Source: Athripsodes cinereus
Lineage: Eukaryota; Arthropoda; Insecta; Trichoptera; Leptoceridae
Reading direction: 5' to 3'
DNA length: 64,000 nt
Assembly (NCBI GenBank): GCA_947579605.1
Contig: OX388328.1
Coordinates: 9,837,684 to 9,901,683, forward strand
Numbering within the stretch: position 1 is the stretch's first letter; every line of letters begins with the position of its first letter. The translations under genes and the position numbers were made by a program. The notes beneath the pieces are model-generated. The model had not been told where the DNA came from. It saw only the letters and a program-made list of their open reading frames with translations, and made no database searches. Below, piece by piece: positions 1 to 13,600 of the stretch.

Positions 1-590
1 CTATTACGAGTAGTTACTATTAAATTTAATCTTATCTCATTATCTCTGTAACTATCTATCCATTCATATGTCTTATCGTGGAATATCCAACAATTGGGGC
101 AGCCACCCGTTTAATTCTTTGCATAGACGCACAGAATATGTTTATAACTTTTTTTATTTAGAACATAAATTTTGTATCTGCATGGTTTCAGTTGCATATC
201 TAACAAGATAAACATTTAAGTCTTAACAAAACATATGTACATTTATCAATAGATAAATGATTAATTATTATATTATATGGAGAAGATGAAGTATTAGGGA
301 CTAGTTTTTATTTTATTTTTTTATTTAAACACAATATACCGCAATTGCCTTTATAAGTATACAGATAATCTTTAAAATATCACATAATCATTTAACACAT
401 GTACAAAAATATAAAAACAAAGAAAATATAGCTATACTCCCTATTCAAGTCAAAAAATAAAAATGATAATTTAAATACAGACACAATATATTCATTAAAA
501 AAACATTCATAAACCATAATTATACCCAAATCAATTATATTCAATCATACATCCAATCATCATTTGTTACCCAATCATAGTTTGTTTGAT
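1..590. other. AT-rich non-coding DNA, probably ClC-a intron
   Basis: No exon seen. A short GGGGCAGCCACCC block near 93-107 recalls the tail of the abundant SINE. Otherwise nothing recognisable. Confidence 0.5.
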
Positions 591-594
591 AAAG

Positions 595-765
595 CCGTGG
601 AGCACCCGGTAAAGAATTGGTCTCCCACTCTTCTCCATAAGTTTTCGAGTGTCCTGTAAAGAGGCAGGTGTTTGAAGAAATAAATTCAGCAATGAGGTTT
701 GCCACCCATCCTGAACGTCTGGTCTGCTGGCTACCCCTCTTGTGTGATATTAGTAGTAGTTTTTT
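595..765 (+). repeat. Abundant ~245-bp SINE (called SINE-A here), internally deleted copy
   Basis: Starts CCGTGGAGCACCCGG and ends CTACCCCTCTTGTGTGATAT followed by TAG repeats. Compared with the full copy at 47145-47390 the middle is shortened. Confidence 0.75.
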
Positions 766-796
766 ATTAGATATTTATTTATGGTTATTTAGACAT

Positions 797-1049
797 AATC
801 GATGGCATAGAGCACAGATGTGGTAATTGCAGTTTTAACCGAAAATGAGTTATTATATGCATGCGAATCTATATCATCTGAAGTATGTTCCGTAGGAATA
901 TAATTGCGAAACTCTGTGTCATTGACCAGATATTTAACAAAAACTATGTGGGATAAGTACCAAATGGTATGGCATCTCAAACTTTCTACTTTAATTATCT
1001 CAAAACTATGAAAACTGCACCTACCACATCTGTGCGCTATGCCATTATA
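797..1049. mobile_element. MITE with CGATGGC...AGAGCACAGATGTGGTA inverted ends
   Basis: The left end CGATGGCATAGAGCACAGAT is matched inverted at the right end (ATCTGTGCGCTATGCCATT) and the similarity continues about 40 bp inward. The ends resemble those of the element nested at 52536-53157. Confidence 0.7.
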
Positions 1050-1088
1050 GAGATGAAGTATTAGTGACTAGTTTATTTTGATAATGCA

Positions 1089-1179
1089 CACAGACAAAGG
1101 ATACATCCACCTCCATCTATTGAAAAGTTTAAAAATCACAGACAAAGGATACATCCATCTATTGAAAAGTTTAGAAATC
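1089..1179. repeat. 48-bp direct tandem duplication
   Basis: CACAGACAAAGGATACATCC starts at 1089 and again at 1137. The second unit lacks about five bases. Intronic. Confidence 0.75.
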
Positions 1180-1489
1180 AAATAAACGTTATGTATTCCA
1201 AGCATATTATCAATTATTTTAGGAATGCTCACTGATTATCTGTAAAATGTTTTTAATAAATAAAATATGTACAGTTTTATTATTCAAGATCATTTTCACA
1301 AATATTAAGTAAGTGTTCATAAAATGCATTGGTTACATTTTTTTGGCAATTTCTCACAACCAACTAAATTAAAAATAATTGAGATATTGCAGTATGCACA
1401 AAGTATATATTTGGAAAAATATTATTTGATGCATAGTTTAAAGTTATTGTATTATATAGTATAGTTATATATTGTGTGTAATGTTCCAG

Positions 1490-1618
1490 CAAGAATCTGG
1501 ATGTACCGAGACCTGGCTGGTGGTGTGGTCCTCAAATATCTTGCCTGGGTCTCCCTTCCTGTGTGTCTCATCCTATTCTCCGCTGGCTTTGTTCATATTG
1601 TGGCTCCGCAGGCCATCG
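1490..1618 (+). CDS. ClC-a: ClC-a exon: [11 protein letters not shown], helices B/C
   Basis: The acceptor follows TTCCAG and the donor is GTAAGT. The exon opens with the last two bases of a split codon, so at least one coding exon lies upstream. It encodes [11 protein letters not shown] and a hydrophobic span ending in VAPQAIG. Confidence 0.9.
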
Positions 1619-4600
1619 GTAAGTAGAAATACAAAACTTAAGATTTAATCTATGTAGAACATAGCTCCCTGAAACATGTGACGTCTTATTTTTAAAAATT
1701 AAAATATTATCTAATAATGATTCAAATAACAAAATTTTAATACAGTGTTTTTAGTTTCAATAGTTTTATAAAGATAATTGTTTTTTGAGTGTTAAATTAT
1801 TTTCAAACTAATTAAAAATTACAAATTTAAAAATAAATGAACTAGTGAATAAAATTTGTGACAATTAATAATACTTACAATATTGGAACTCACATAATTG
1901 CTTCATATTTTGAATTTGTGACAATTACAAACATATTTAAAAAAAGTTAATAGTTAAATTAAAATTATAAAATATATTAAAATTTGATAATAACAATAAG
2001 CACAAATTAAAAAAAAAATGAAAATGCGCCCTTGCTGTGGTTTGTACCTATCACACAACGGCTCTCAATAAATTGTCCAGATTATTATTATAGAATTCCA
2101 TAATTAGGTAATTTGAAGCAAGTGTTTCTTTCTACTATAAATTATTGATTACGAGAGAGACGTCTTTCCACTTATCAGGTCATTATCAATCTTCATAATC
2201 AATAATATATAGTAGAAAGAAACACTTGTTTCAATTTACCTAATCTATAAGTTAAATACTAGAATCAAAGTAGGTAAAAATAAGTCAAGATCTTCTAAAT
2301 GGCACCATTATAGTTGATGAGATCTTTCATTGTATTGTTGTATTGGAACATTGTTTTTGATTATTATGTATACTATATGCAAGGGCGGATCCAGCTTTGG
2401 CGCCAGGAGGGGGTCACATAGAGGCCAGGGGGGGGTCGTGGTCAAGTCAAGGACTTATAATTTAATTTTGATAACAATAGATACAAGTAAAAAGTAGGTA
2501 GGTATTTTATTAATGTTGAAGGTATGTAGTTACATAAAATCTGTATGGTGACAAAATATATAAATAAAATCATTATGTTCAATTAGTGATCCACCTAAGC
2601 CCTGGAACCAGCTCAGGGGGGGGGGTCATGACCCCCCCCTGGATCCGCCACTGACTATATGTAGACACTGCTTGCCCCTCCTACACAAATGTTAGTACAC
2701 TTTCTGGAGGGGTAAAAAATGTATTTGATTTCTAGAAAATGTAAAAAATATGTATAAATTGTATTAATGTATTATATTTAATAAAAAAATCTGCTGCTAG
2801 TTGAATCCTTGATAACAAATCTTTAGAAGATTATCTAATTTTATGTTTCACTGAGCTTGGTCATGTACTTGTACAGCTGACAAAACCAATCAGATTATTT
2901 CAATTAGCTGTCTGCGCACTGCTCGGCAAACCCAGCGAACTAAGGGTTCTGCCTTTCCTTTCTTCTCTTTGTCTGAAATGAGAAAGAAAATAAATTATTT
3001 TCCCTTTCTTTTCCTAAGATTTGTTCACTTTGTTTGCCAAGCAGTTTGGACACGGCTATTGTAGAGCTATGTTTACACAATACTTTGTTTCAACATTCTT
3101 CTCATGGAACATTATTACACAATTCACTATCTCTCAGATTTTTATCATATATTTTTCTTATCAATCTCATTTTAATAATTGTTATTTCTAGGTTCTGGTA
3201 TTCCGGAGATGAAGACCATTCTGCGAGGAGTGGCTCTGAAGGAGTATCTGACCTTCAAGACTTTAGTTGCCAAAGTTATAGGTCTAACGGCCACTCTGGG
3301 CAGTGGAATGCCACTGGGAAAAGAGGTATGAAATTTGAGGCTGATGGAATGTCCAATCTTAATATTGTCTCTGAAACTTTTGAAATAGGTAGGTACAATG
3401 TTTGTTCTATGTTCCAGGGTCCATTTGTCCACATAGCTTCTATGGTAGCCTCCCTCCTCAGCAAGCTGGTTACATCCTTCCAGGGTATCTATGAGAACGA
3501 GTCCCGTACTACTGAAATGTTGGCTGCAGCCTGTGCAGTCGGTGTGGGGTCATGCTTTGCAGCTCCTATAGGAGGTATTTATTTTTTAATTCTCAATATA
3601 ATTGAATGAAATTAAAAAGACTGTACTCTTATATTTATCAAACTTTATCAAACAAATCAAAAACAATTCTGATTTGTATCAAATCTATCTATACCATTCT
3701 AACATCTCCCACAAGTTAAGTGGGTTAACCTTTGGCAATAAAAAATGAGACATTCAGGATGGGTGACACATTAAAGATGACAATTGTGCTAATTTTACAG
3801 TAAAGTTACAGCTCTTTACGTGGTTTAAACCAGTCTAAACGGCTCTGCAATGCAAGCTTTGAGACACTATTCCCTCTTTGCTGAATTTACTATACTACGA
3901 AAATAAATAATTATAATGTTTGTTAAGCGATTGTCTTACTTTTATAAAAAAAAAAATTATAAAAAGATAAGTTTGAATTTGAAATTAACCCAAATGCATC
4001 CCAAATACCTTATCAGTAGACAATATGCTTGTGTCGTGAAGGTGGAATAGTTTGGCAGCATTAGGAACTGAACCCGGCCTGGTCTTAAACTTGTCTTAAA
4101 GTTAAAGTGTCAGAGATTTCTTCTAAAACATTTTATTTCTTACATTCGGGAGCAATGAGACAAGTCATTTATTCTGCAAGGCTTGTTTTTATCTTATTTA
4201 TCTGTATTTTGATGTTGTTATAAAATGTTTAAGGTGTCCTGTTCTCCATTGAAGTAACAACAGTGTACTTTGCTGTGAGAAATTATTGGAGAGGATTCTT
4301 TGCAGCCGTGTGTGGTGCCACTGTAAGTACAAAATTATTATGTACAAGTAACTAAGAGATCTATTGGTCACCCATTTCTGGTCACTATCAACTCAAAATT
4401 ATAATATTCAAAGTGTGTCAAAGTATGTTAACACTACAGTGCTCGCTTGGGTGACGTGTGTCACCCACTATGTAAAATTGATAAATAATTTCTGAACGCA
4501 CTGCGATACAGTGCTGTTCTTTTAGATATTCCTCAAATATGAGACATACTTCCCATCAGCAGCACAACAGTCGTCACAGCGCATTTACAGCTGCGCAATA

Positions 4601-7600
4601 TAGCAACAAAGTTCCTGGGTGACGCATGTGCCCCGCGCGAGCTCTCGAGAAACGAAATATCACGTGTGAAATACATACTTATTTTGTACGAAAGTTGTTA
4701 TTTTCCCGATTGCGATGATATTATGATTGAATAGTAAGGATATAATATAAAACATTATAATGAGACAAGTTTTTTGATAATTTAGAATGTTCCTATAGTT
4801 CAAAACGGTGCTGATCTCAACAAGTCCAAAATATGTTATTTTTATAGAAGTTTATTGCTTTGTTCATAATTATAAAATCAAAGACAATTTATGTTGACCT
4901 TTAACTGTATATGGTAAAGATAAAGCTGATGTATAATATAATAACTTGTTTTTCTGAATACCGTTAAATTTAATACTCAAAATTTCTTATGGTAATGGGT
5001 GACACATGTGCCCCGCGCGAGCACTCAATGAGTACTTGAAGGCGCGAGTACTGTAGTGTTAATGAAAGAATATCAATTTTTACACAATTGTGATAAACCA
5101 ATAAACTATTACTGGAAAACCTTGTGTTGTTCAACTATGGAACTAGACAATCAATATGATTTTATGTGAAACTAGCGCTAATGGTAGTAGAAATTGAAAC
5201 TGAGACAGCATTGTTGGGAATTTGGAATTATCTAACCTCAAAATCTTAGTAATTATATTTTATAAACATTATGTTTATTTGTAGGTGTTCAGATTGCTGG
5301 CAGTATGGACAGGTGGAGCACACACAGTGACAGCTATGTTCCCTACAAACTTTGCTATGGACTTTCCCTTTGATCCTCAGGAACTTGTGGCATTTGCTTT
5401 GATGGGGTGGGTTTATATTCTTAATCTTTTTATTCTTTCAACCCTAACACTCCTCTCAAGAACACAGAAACCAATCCAATTACATCTTATCTATTATATT
5501 ATGATGGCATTGTTATAAGAACATATCTATTGTGTTCCATTGCTTTTTAACTTCACAAACAAATGTTCTTGATAAAAAAAAAATTTTCACTAAAAATCTG
5601 TTGTGCATGTGGTGATTTAAGTGGATACTCATTTTACACAGAAACAGATAAGCCTATCAATAAACCTCTTAGGGCCGCGATATCCAAATAGAAAATAACC
5701 AGTGGTTAAGTAATCAACTGGTATGAGTTAACTTGTTCATGTTCGGCGTTTGGTGATATCATAAAAATAATTTACAATGGTTACTTAACCAGAAGTTAAC
5801 TTTCTGTAGTGATGTAAACAGTATTCATATATGGCAATACCTTAGTACAAATCGGTTGAAATTTAATTTTTACGCACTTTTGTCGTACGAGTGGCAACAC
5901 TAGGGAAGTTATTTGACACTTCACTGGTTGTTTGGAGCCGCCATTTTGAATTTTAACGTGTTGCTCATGTTGGCGAGTGTTTTGAAAGTATCAATAATAT
6001 TGTTCATCGGATGATGTATAAACATTATTATGAAGATAATTATCCAGTTTTGATCAATATATTATATTATTATAACACAATATTCTCAAACCAAAATGAC
6101 AAACTATGTAACTGTCAAATTGATGACATATATAGCACCATCTACAGACGAAAAAAATATTCATTCTCAAAGTTAACTCGTGGATTCGATAGTTAACTCA
6201 TGAAAATCGGGTGGTTATAAATAACCACTTGTTATCTCCGTAACCAACATTGGATATCACCATTTCTTGAGTTAACTTATGGTTTACTCTTGACAACAAG
6301 TTAACTGCTTGGTTAACGTTTTGGATATCGCGGCCCTTATATAATTATATTCGTACTGCTTTTGTATAATAAAATTAACTAGATATAATTTGCATGTTCC
6401 AGTGTTATATCTGGTTTAATTGGAGCTGCCTATGTCTGGATGCACCGTCAATATGTCATCTTCATGAGGAATAGCAAGAGGATCAACCAATTCTTGCAGA
6501 AAAAGTAAGTGAAATGATCTCTTTCTCAGAGTTATTGTATCATTTTGTAAAAAAATAATTTTTGGGAACTATTAGAAACCCATAAAATTTTTACTATGTA
6601 TCACCCTTATTATACCTTAAACAGCTTTACAGGTATCAGTATTTGTGCTTGTTTCATGAAGGCAGAATAGGTCGTTTTGATTATTGTCTTGGATCTCCTG
6701 ATTAAAAATCACAAACTTAATCATCAGCTTACCAATTTTTTAGTACAATATATAGGGCGCAAAATTAATCCCTGTGGCATACCAAAAATATATAAAATCT
6801 TAAAAGAATTGACAAAATGTTTCAAATGTTTTTCTTTACACACCCTTGCTGTTTGGCCAATCATCTGCATTGCAAATAAAGTCCAAATGTGCAAGATGAA
6901 GTGTGATAATAATTTATTTAATATATATTTTCAGTCGTTTCCTGTACCCTGGCATCACAGCTCTAATGGTAGTGTCAGTTACATTCCCAATGGGCCTGGG
7001 ACAGTACCTTGCGGCAGACATCACCACACATGAACAGGTCAATAACTAGATGAACAATATTTTCTTATGTGTATAATCAATAAATAGAGGTGTCATTGTC
7101 TCGAAATTAAGGATATTACCATGCAATTTAAGTTAGTCAAAAGAGATCATGCCTTTGCGATAAATTCACCCTTTATATTCATTTGGGTTTAAAATGAATT
7201 CACTTTTTTATGAAATTGCTTGTTATCAATAACAGTAATAAATGAATAAATAATTAAATAAATGAATAAATTGTAATGCACGTTGTCTCAGAATGTATGG
7301 CATAACTCCAGAATTCAAAACATCAACTCAGAATTCATACCAGTATCTCAAAATTTATGACATTGTTCCAGAGCTAAATTTTTGGTTTTGTTAATGAAAT
7401 TGCTTAGATAAATAGTATATAATTATAATGTAAAATTGCTTGCAGGTGATGAGTCTATTTGCCAACTTCACGTGGACCTCAGAACACTTGACTGCAGATC
7501 AATCTGAAATGCTGGAGCACTGGACAACACCACATTCTGGAGTATATGTTAGCCTTACTGCATTCATGGTTTCAACTGTAAGTAGTTCACATTAGGGGCC

Positions 7601-10600
7601 ATACAACTCAATGTATTGAAATTGATCTCACTTATAAATTTCATCATCATCATCGCCCTCAACGCTCCTCTCGGGAGCACAGGGCAGAAACCAGCCTCCT
7701 CCATTCAGAGCGTCTCTGCGCCAATTGTGTCACCTCTTTCCACGACATTCCCTGCGCTCTGATATCGTTGTCATAGGAACGGTGTATTGTGAAAGAGGGA
7801 CGCCCGGGCCGACGGAACCCCTGCTGACGGAAGAACAGTGCTCTTTTTGGCCAACTATCATTAGGCATTCTCAAAACATGTCCCAGCCAGGACCATCGTC
7901 TCTCCTGTATTACGGAGATTACAGGTCTCTGCTGGGTGCGCCGGCGCACAGCATCATTTGTAACATGTTCATACCATTTGACATCCAAAATCCTTCTAAG
8001 ACACTTGTTTTCAAAGCTGAGTATCTTCCGCTCTTGAGCCTTGGTTAAGTGCCAAGACTCACAGCCATTTAGAACCTTTTATCTTTGCCATAATTATGGA
8101 CTACCTGCTCAGAAAATCTATTCCGGGCCCTGGCGGTGTGTCTTTATCACAGCGTGAAAACAGTGAGACGTCTGTGGGAGTGCTGCACGATCTTGAATAT
8201 GCGGATGATCTAGCCCTTTTTGATACATCTGTGGACGGATTACAGTGCAACGCTAATGCTCTTTATGAAAATTCCTTGCACCTTGGCCTTCGTATCAACG
8301 CTGGTAAAACGGAGTACATATGTAATAATACATGCACGAGTACTCACACCCCACTAATGGTTGGTAATTCCCAAATATCTCAGGTTAGCAAATTCAGGTA
8401 CCTGGGAGCAACCATAACACCAGAGGGTGATCTCCGGTCGGAATTACCAATCCGCATAGGAGCACTAAGCGGGGCTTCAATAACATGAACAAAGTTTGGA
8501 AGGCGTCTGGACTCAGCATCAGGACAAAATGCCGCTTGTTCAATGTGTGCATCATCCCCCAATCCTTATAAATTTACTTGTTGAATAATGTCAGCAAACC
8601 AATATTCTTACTACAAAGAGACCTATTAAAGAGCAAAATGTGGGAGTTGATAGCTCAAATTTGGAGGATATTTTAATGATATGATGGTTAATAACTTGAT
8701 GATAGAGTCTTGGATTTTGCAGATATGAATTCTTCCCCTGTACACCCATTCCTCTTCCAAGATGCAAGCATATTGCGGAGTATGAAGGTGTTTTAAATGT
8801 ATTTGGATTTATTTTAAAGTCAGGCTAGTCACTGCTTATTTGAATTTGTCAAATGAATACCTGCCTTTTGAGATATTAGGGCACAAGATAACTTATAGAG
8901 AAGAGCAGATGATCCGTTCTATTATAGAGACATCATTTTTGTTTTTTTTTTTTTTTTTTTGTTTTATAGGTGGTAATTATTTCTTGCATGTGTTGGATAA
9001 TTATTATTCCTATTTGCTTATGACAAATTTTAATGTTGAATTTTAAATGATGTTAAATTTTGAATTTTAAATTTTGAGAGATTTTATATGATATTTTTAT
9101 ATTTTTAATTTTATTATTCATGACTCATTGTATTGTTTTTATTGTTTTATTGTTTAATCCTACGATTATTGCTTTGTGAGCATTATTCTATTAATTTTCT
9201 TTACATAATTTACTCTATTCTATTGTAATTGTTGTTTTTTGATTTATCTGTTGTGTTTGGTTATGTATGTTTTGTAGAGCACATAAGGGTAATATAGGGA
9301 TCTTCACTGGTTTGCTTATTGCTAAATGTGTTATAGACCATTGTATTTTTTGTATCAACTGTATGCATCCTGTAAAATTGAAATAAATAAATAAATAAAT
9401 CACAAATGTTTTATAGTACCTACTGTTAGAACTATAATTATTTTCCTCAGTAGCTAATATTTCGAAGTGTTCCAGTTCTTTCTGACCATTGTCGCGTCCA
9501 CCATCCCAGTGCCCTCTGGTATCTTCATCCCGCAATTCAAGATTGGTGCTGCCTTGGGACGCCTTGTGGGAGAGTTGGTGCATACAGCCTTCCCCAGGGG
9601 ACTTAGATACGGGGGATATGTATCTCTTATACAACCAGGTATGCATTTTAAATTTCCTTGATTATTTAAGTTTTATTTACTTGAAATCACTTACAGACAT
9701 ATTTGCTTAACAAGTGACTGAGAACTCAATACCTAAGCCTTTTACGGAAGAGCATACCCAGGTTTTTTACAGGGCAGTTAACTTAGGTTAGACCTGTTGG
9801 ATTAGTACTTATATATTTACATGTATAGGATAAGTACCTAGTTAAGGTGTAAGGTAACAATAATTCATTGTACTGAGATATAATATGTAATCAATGTAAT
9901 AATAAATTCACTTGATAACTGGAATCACATGTTTCAATACACAACAAGACCAAGAAGAAAGTCACTAAAAGATATCCGAGATGCTATTTTATTCATCGTA
10001 CACCACTGGGTCTGTCTTACGGGGAGATTGCTGCTTTGATACTATTTTTGGACTTCTTGGGTAAACAAAGATGGTGTTGGTGTAGATATACGAATATGTC
10101 ACTTCTCGATAGATGACTTTTCATATTACTGCACATTTTAGAAGCCAGTTTTTAATATATTAATGGTTTGGTTTCAAGCTATTTGAGAGATAAATTCACT
10201 TTAAGGCATTTTTGATTTATTTGATCTTACTCTTTTTTTATATAGTTATTATTACAAAAAAATATTTGTTGATTTAAATTTTTTATTCATATTTACTTTC
10301 CAGGTGGTTATGCTTGCGTAGGCGCCGCAGCCGTATCGGGCGCCGTAACCCACACAGTATCAGTAGCGGTGATAGTCCTGGAGATGACGGGACAGGTGAC
10401 ACACGTAGTACCTCTTGTTACAGCTGTGTTAGTATCTAATGCCGTGGCATCATTGCTACAGCCCAGTGCGTATGATTCTATTATACTCATCAAGAAATTG
10501 CCATACCTTCCCGATCTTCTTACGGGACATACAGGTATGTATATTTTAATCTTATTGTTATATCTCACATTTCATTATATTTATATAGGTATACTTGCTT

Positions 10601-13600
10601 TACATTATGTTTTTTTCTGTTTTATATGCCCTATACATTTTAATTGATCTAAACTGACTTTATGATGAAACGTGCTTATCAAACAATGTATTAGGTTTAC
10701 TGGGAGACATTAGGACCAATTCTGAATCTTAATAAACTAATAATAGTTGATTAATATTAGTTATTATGGTACGAATTCGTATTCAGCATTAGTTATGAAC
10801 TAAACAACTATAAACTCGAGAACCACCTAGGGCAAACGGTGAAATCTATGGGACAAACTTATGTTAGTCGGTGATGCCGCAATACAAAATGTTTTTCACG
10901 TTCCGATTTACACTTCTGGCAACAATTTAATAGTTGTTGCGCGTGAAAATTGTGAAATGTCGGATTTCCCGCTATATTTTGACATTCGTATTTGTGTCGG
11001 TGGTGGTATAACTTTACAATTTATACATGCTAAGAGTTGCGAGGGCCCACATATAATTTTTTTACTTTTGATTGAAAAAAACAACTACACTTCCAAAATA
11101 TAGCAATATTCCGCAGCAAAATGACAGCTACTAATAATAGTCGCACATTTAAAGTCGCGAATAAAATTCTGCCAAATCCAACTCTTTTTAGTTGTCGGTT
11201 GTCAACTAAAATTTCATTCTGAATACGAAATTCATAGAGCGACGAAATTTATAGTTGTACTGAGGTGTCAAAATGAACTAACTAACAAAATTAGTTTTAG
11301 TACGGAAAACTGTGAATTAGAATTATCATGACTCAACTATCTCCTCACACTTAGTTAGTGCAACTAAACTATTTTATGATTCAGAATTGGCCATATTGCC
11401 TTGAGGCAATATGTACGCCTTTAGTACAAATCTATTGTGACAATAAAGTGTTTATTATTATTATTATTATATTGGTACTATTTATGTCTATCATTGATGT
11501 GTTCATTTTATTTTATTTGTGTTTTTTTATAAACTGTAATTTTGATTAATTGAATTCATTAATCTGTTTTGTAAAATCTTATCTATATTGTGAAAAGCTT
11601 TGTTATTTATATAATGAAATAATAAAATATTTATATATATCGTAAACTAAAGTTGGAGGTTGTTAATGATTGTATTAAATGTTGGTGAAAATTTTGACAA
11701 AGGGAACTCTTCAGGCACAGTGAAGTCCCTTGGAAAAAGTAGTACTATTATTTTCTGTAAGCCTTCCAATATGCTGTAAATAGCAGTCATTCATAAAATG
11801 TCACAAAGAGAACCTTAGAACCTTTAATTCAGCAATGTTGAGGTATGTTGCACATCTCAAATGTTTTATTTTTATTGACACAGAGAAGACAACCTGCATG
11901 TTTCTTGTTTTGTGGCTATTCCATTGAAGTAGAGGATGCCGTAATAGATAAATAAATAGATACTAATATCAGAACTTCCTCTCTGCATCATAAATGAATG
12001 AAAATATTGCTCTTCTTCATTGCATAGAAAATATTTATGCTAGAATTTATTTAATGATGTGTTATTTTTTTCATTACAGGGATGTACAATATGAACGTAG
12101 AAGACTTTATGGAGAGAGATGTGAAGTATATATGGAACGGTATCACATATCAACAACTGAAAGATACACTTAAAGAAAACAAGGTACAATAATGTATATT
12201 ATATTGTGTTTGCTTTTTAACATTCCTCAAAACGCGAGTTTTACAAAGCCTTGTTTAGGAGCAACAATCTGCAACAACTATACATTGATAAGTATGCAGC
12301 TAATGGAAGCAATTCCGTCTTTGTATTCATTTACACTGCAACTTCAATTTTAGAAGCTCTTCTAGCACTTTTCAAACAAAACCAATCAGATTGTTTCAAT
12401 TGGAGAACCATCACATTGCAACAACATTGTGTAGTAGACATTCTTAGCTCTTTGATGTTATTGTCATAGGAACGGTATACTGTGAAAGGGGAGCTTTTGG
12501 ACGATAGAACAGTAATCTATTTAATCAACTATCATTGGACATTCTCCAAACATTATAGATGACGCTGTATATAGAGAAATAAATAAATTGAAATATTTAT
12601 GTGTGGTTTTGCAGGCTCTCCGCAGTCTTCCTCTTGTAGACAGTCCATCCTGTATGGTACTATTGGGATCTGTACAAAGGGCAGAGTTGGTAAGACTGAT
12701 TGACAAACATGTTGGCAGGGAGAGAAGATTACAGGTTAGTACAATAATATTTCTATACTATACTATACTATACCCTCATGCCGTGTCCCAAGTGGGGGTA
12801 GGCAGAGAGAACGGAACGCCAAACAGATCTATCTCTACACACTTCCTTCGCTTCCTCCACATTCATACAGTTTCTCATACACGCACGTCGGTTCCTCTTA
12901 CTCAACACGCAACCGTCCTTGAGAATTTGATTCACGTGATCAAGCCATGTGGTTCTCGGACGCCCGCGTTTCCTCACACCCTTTCTTTCAGATAAGTATA
13001 TCCTCTTGTCATTTCTATAACTACACCTAATATTTACCTTTATAATTAACTTTTAAAAATCAGATACTTCCTCCGGAAATCTCTATCCATTGCTGTTTCT
13101 TGGACCTCTGGCTACTCTTAACCAAATATTTCAACACACAGATTTTCCGCTTTTCCTTGCCAGTTTCGTCTAGGGCATCTCAATAGCATTTTGTCCTCTC
13201 CCAAATCCTTTAGTGATCTTAATGATTATCTGTTAGTCTTCTGGCGTGCAAATCTTGTGACTTATTCATCGCAACTGCAACTTCTTTATATGTAGGAATA
13301 CTTGTTCCACTTTCTCCGCTCAATCTATTAATTAATATTACCAATTATTTTATCATTACAGGTAGCTGCTCAGAAGCAACAGGAAGCCGCAGAGAAAGCG
13401 AGAGAAGAACAAAAGAGGAGAGTGAGGCGACCATCTAGATTTGAGGTGAAAAATATGTTTAAAATTATACATAATTGATGCTCTTATAAACCAGACATTT
13501 TTTGAAGTGTGCTGTTTTGTGGAAAAATATTCCAAGGGTTCATTTTGAGAACTATAATTCAATATCATGATTCTCACATTGTCTTGAATACATCCACATT

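Larger units (their letters stand above)
7642..8564 (-). mobile_element. 5'-inverted (twin-primed) LINE insertion with 11-bp TSD
   Basis: Target duplication CTTATAAATTT at 7631-7641 and 8565-8575. The LINE 3' part runs on the minus strand (about 8085 to 7642). It encodes [38 protein letters not shown] and [13 protein letters not shown] and ends in GAT repeats. The adjoining RT part (8090-8564) is on the plus strand. The RT piece ends where the minus piece begins in the family order, so the copy has a 5' inversion at one hinge. Confidence 0.88.

Noticed and set aside
3034..3609. 191-codon ORF covering two ClC-a exons
   Set aside because: It reads through introns; splice sites at 3191, 3326, 3417 and 3575 give the conserved protein.
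8096..8488. Reverse transcriptase as a host or functional gene
   Set aside because: Truncated, frameshifted and inverted within a retroposed LINE.
12588..12995. 135-codon ORF
   Set aside because: Runs through a real ClC-a exon (12615-12734) into intron and an antisense LINE; not a separate gene.
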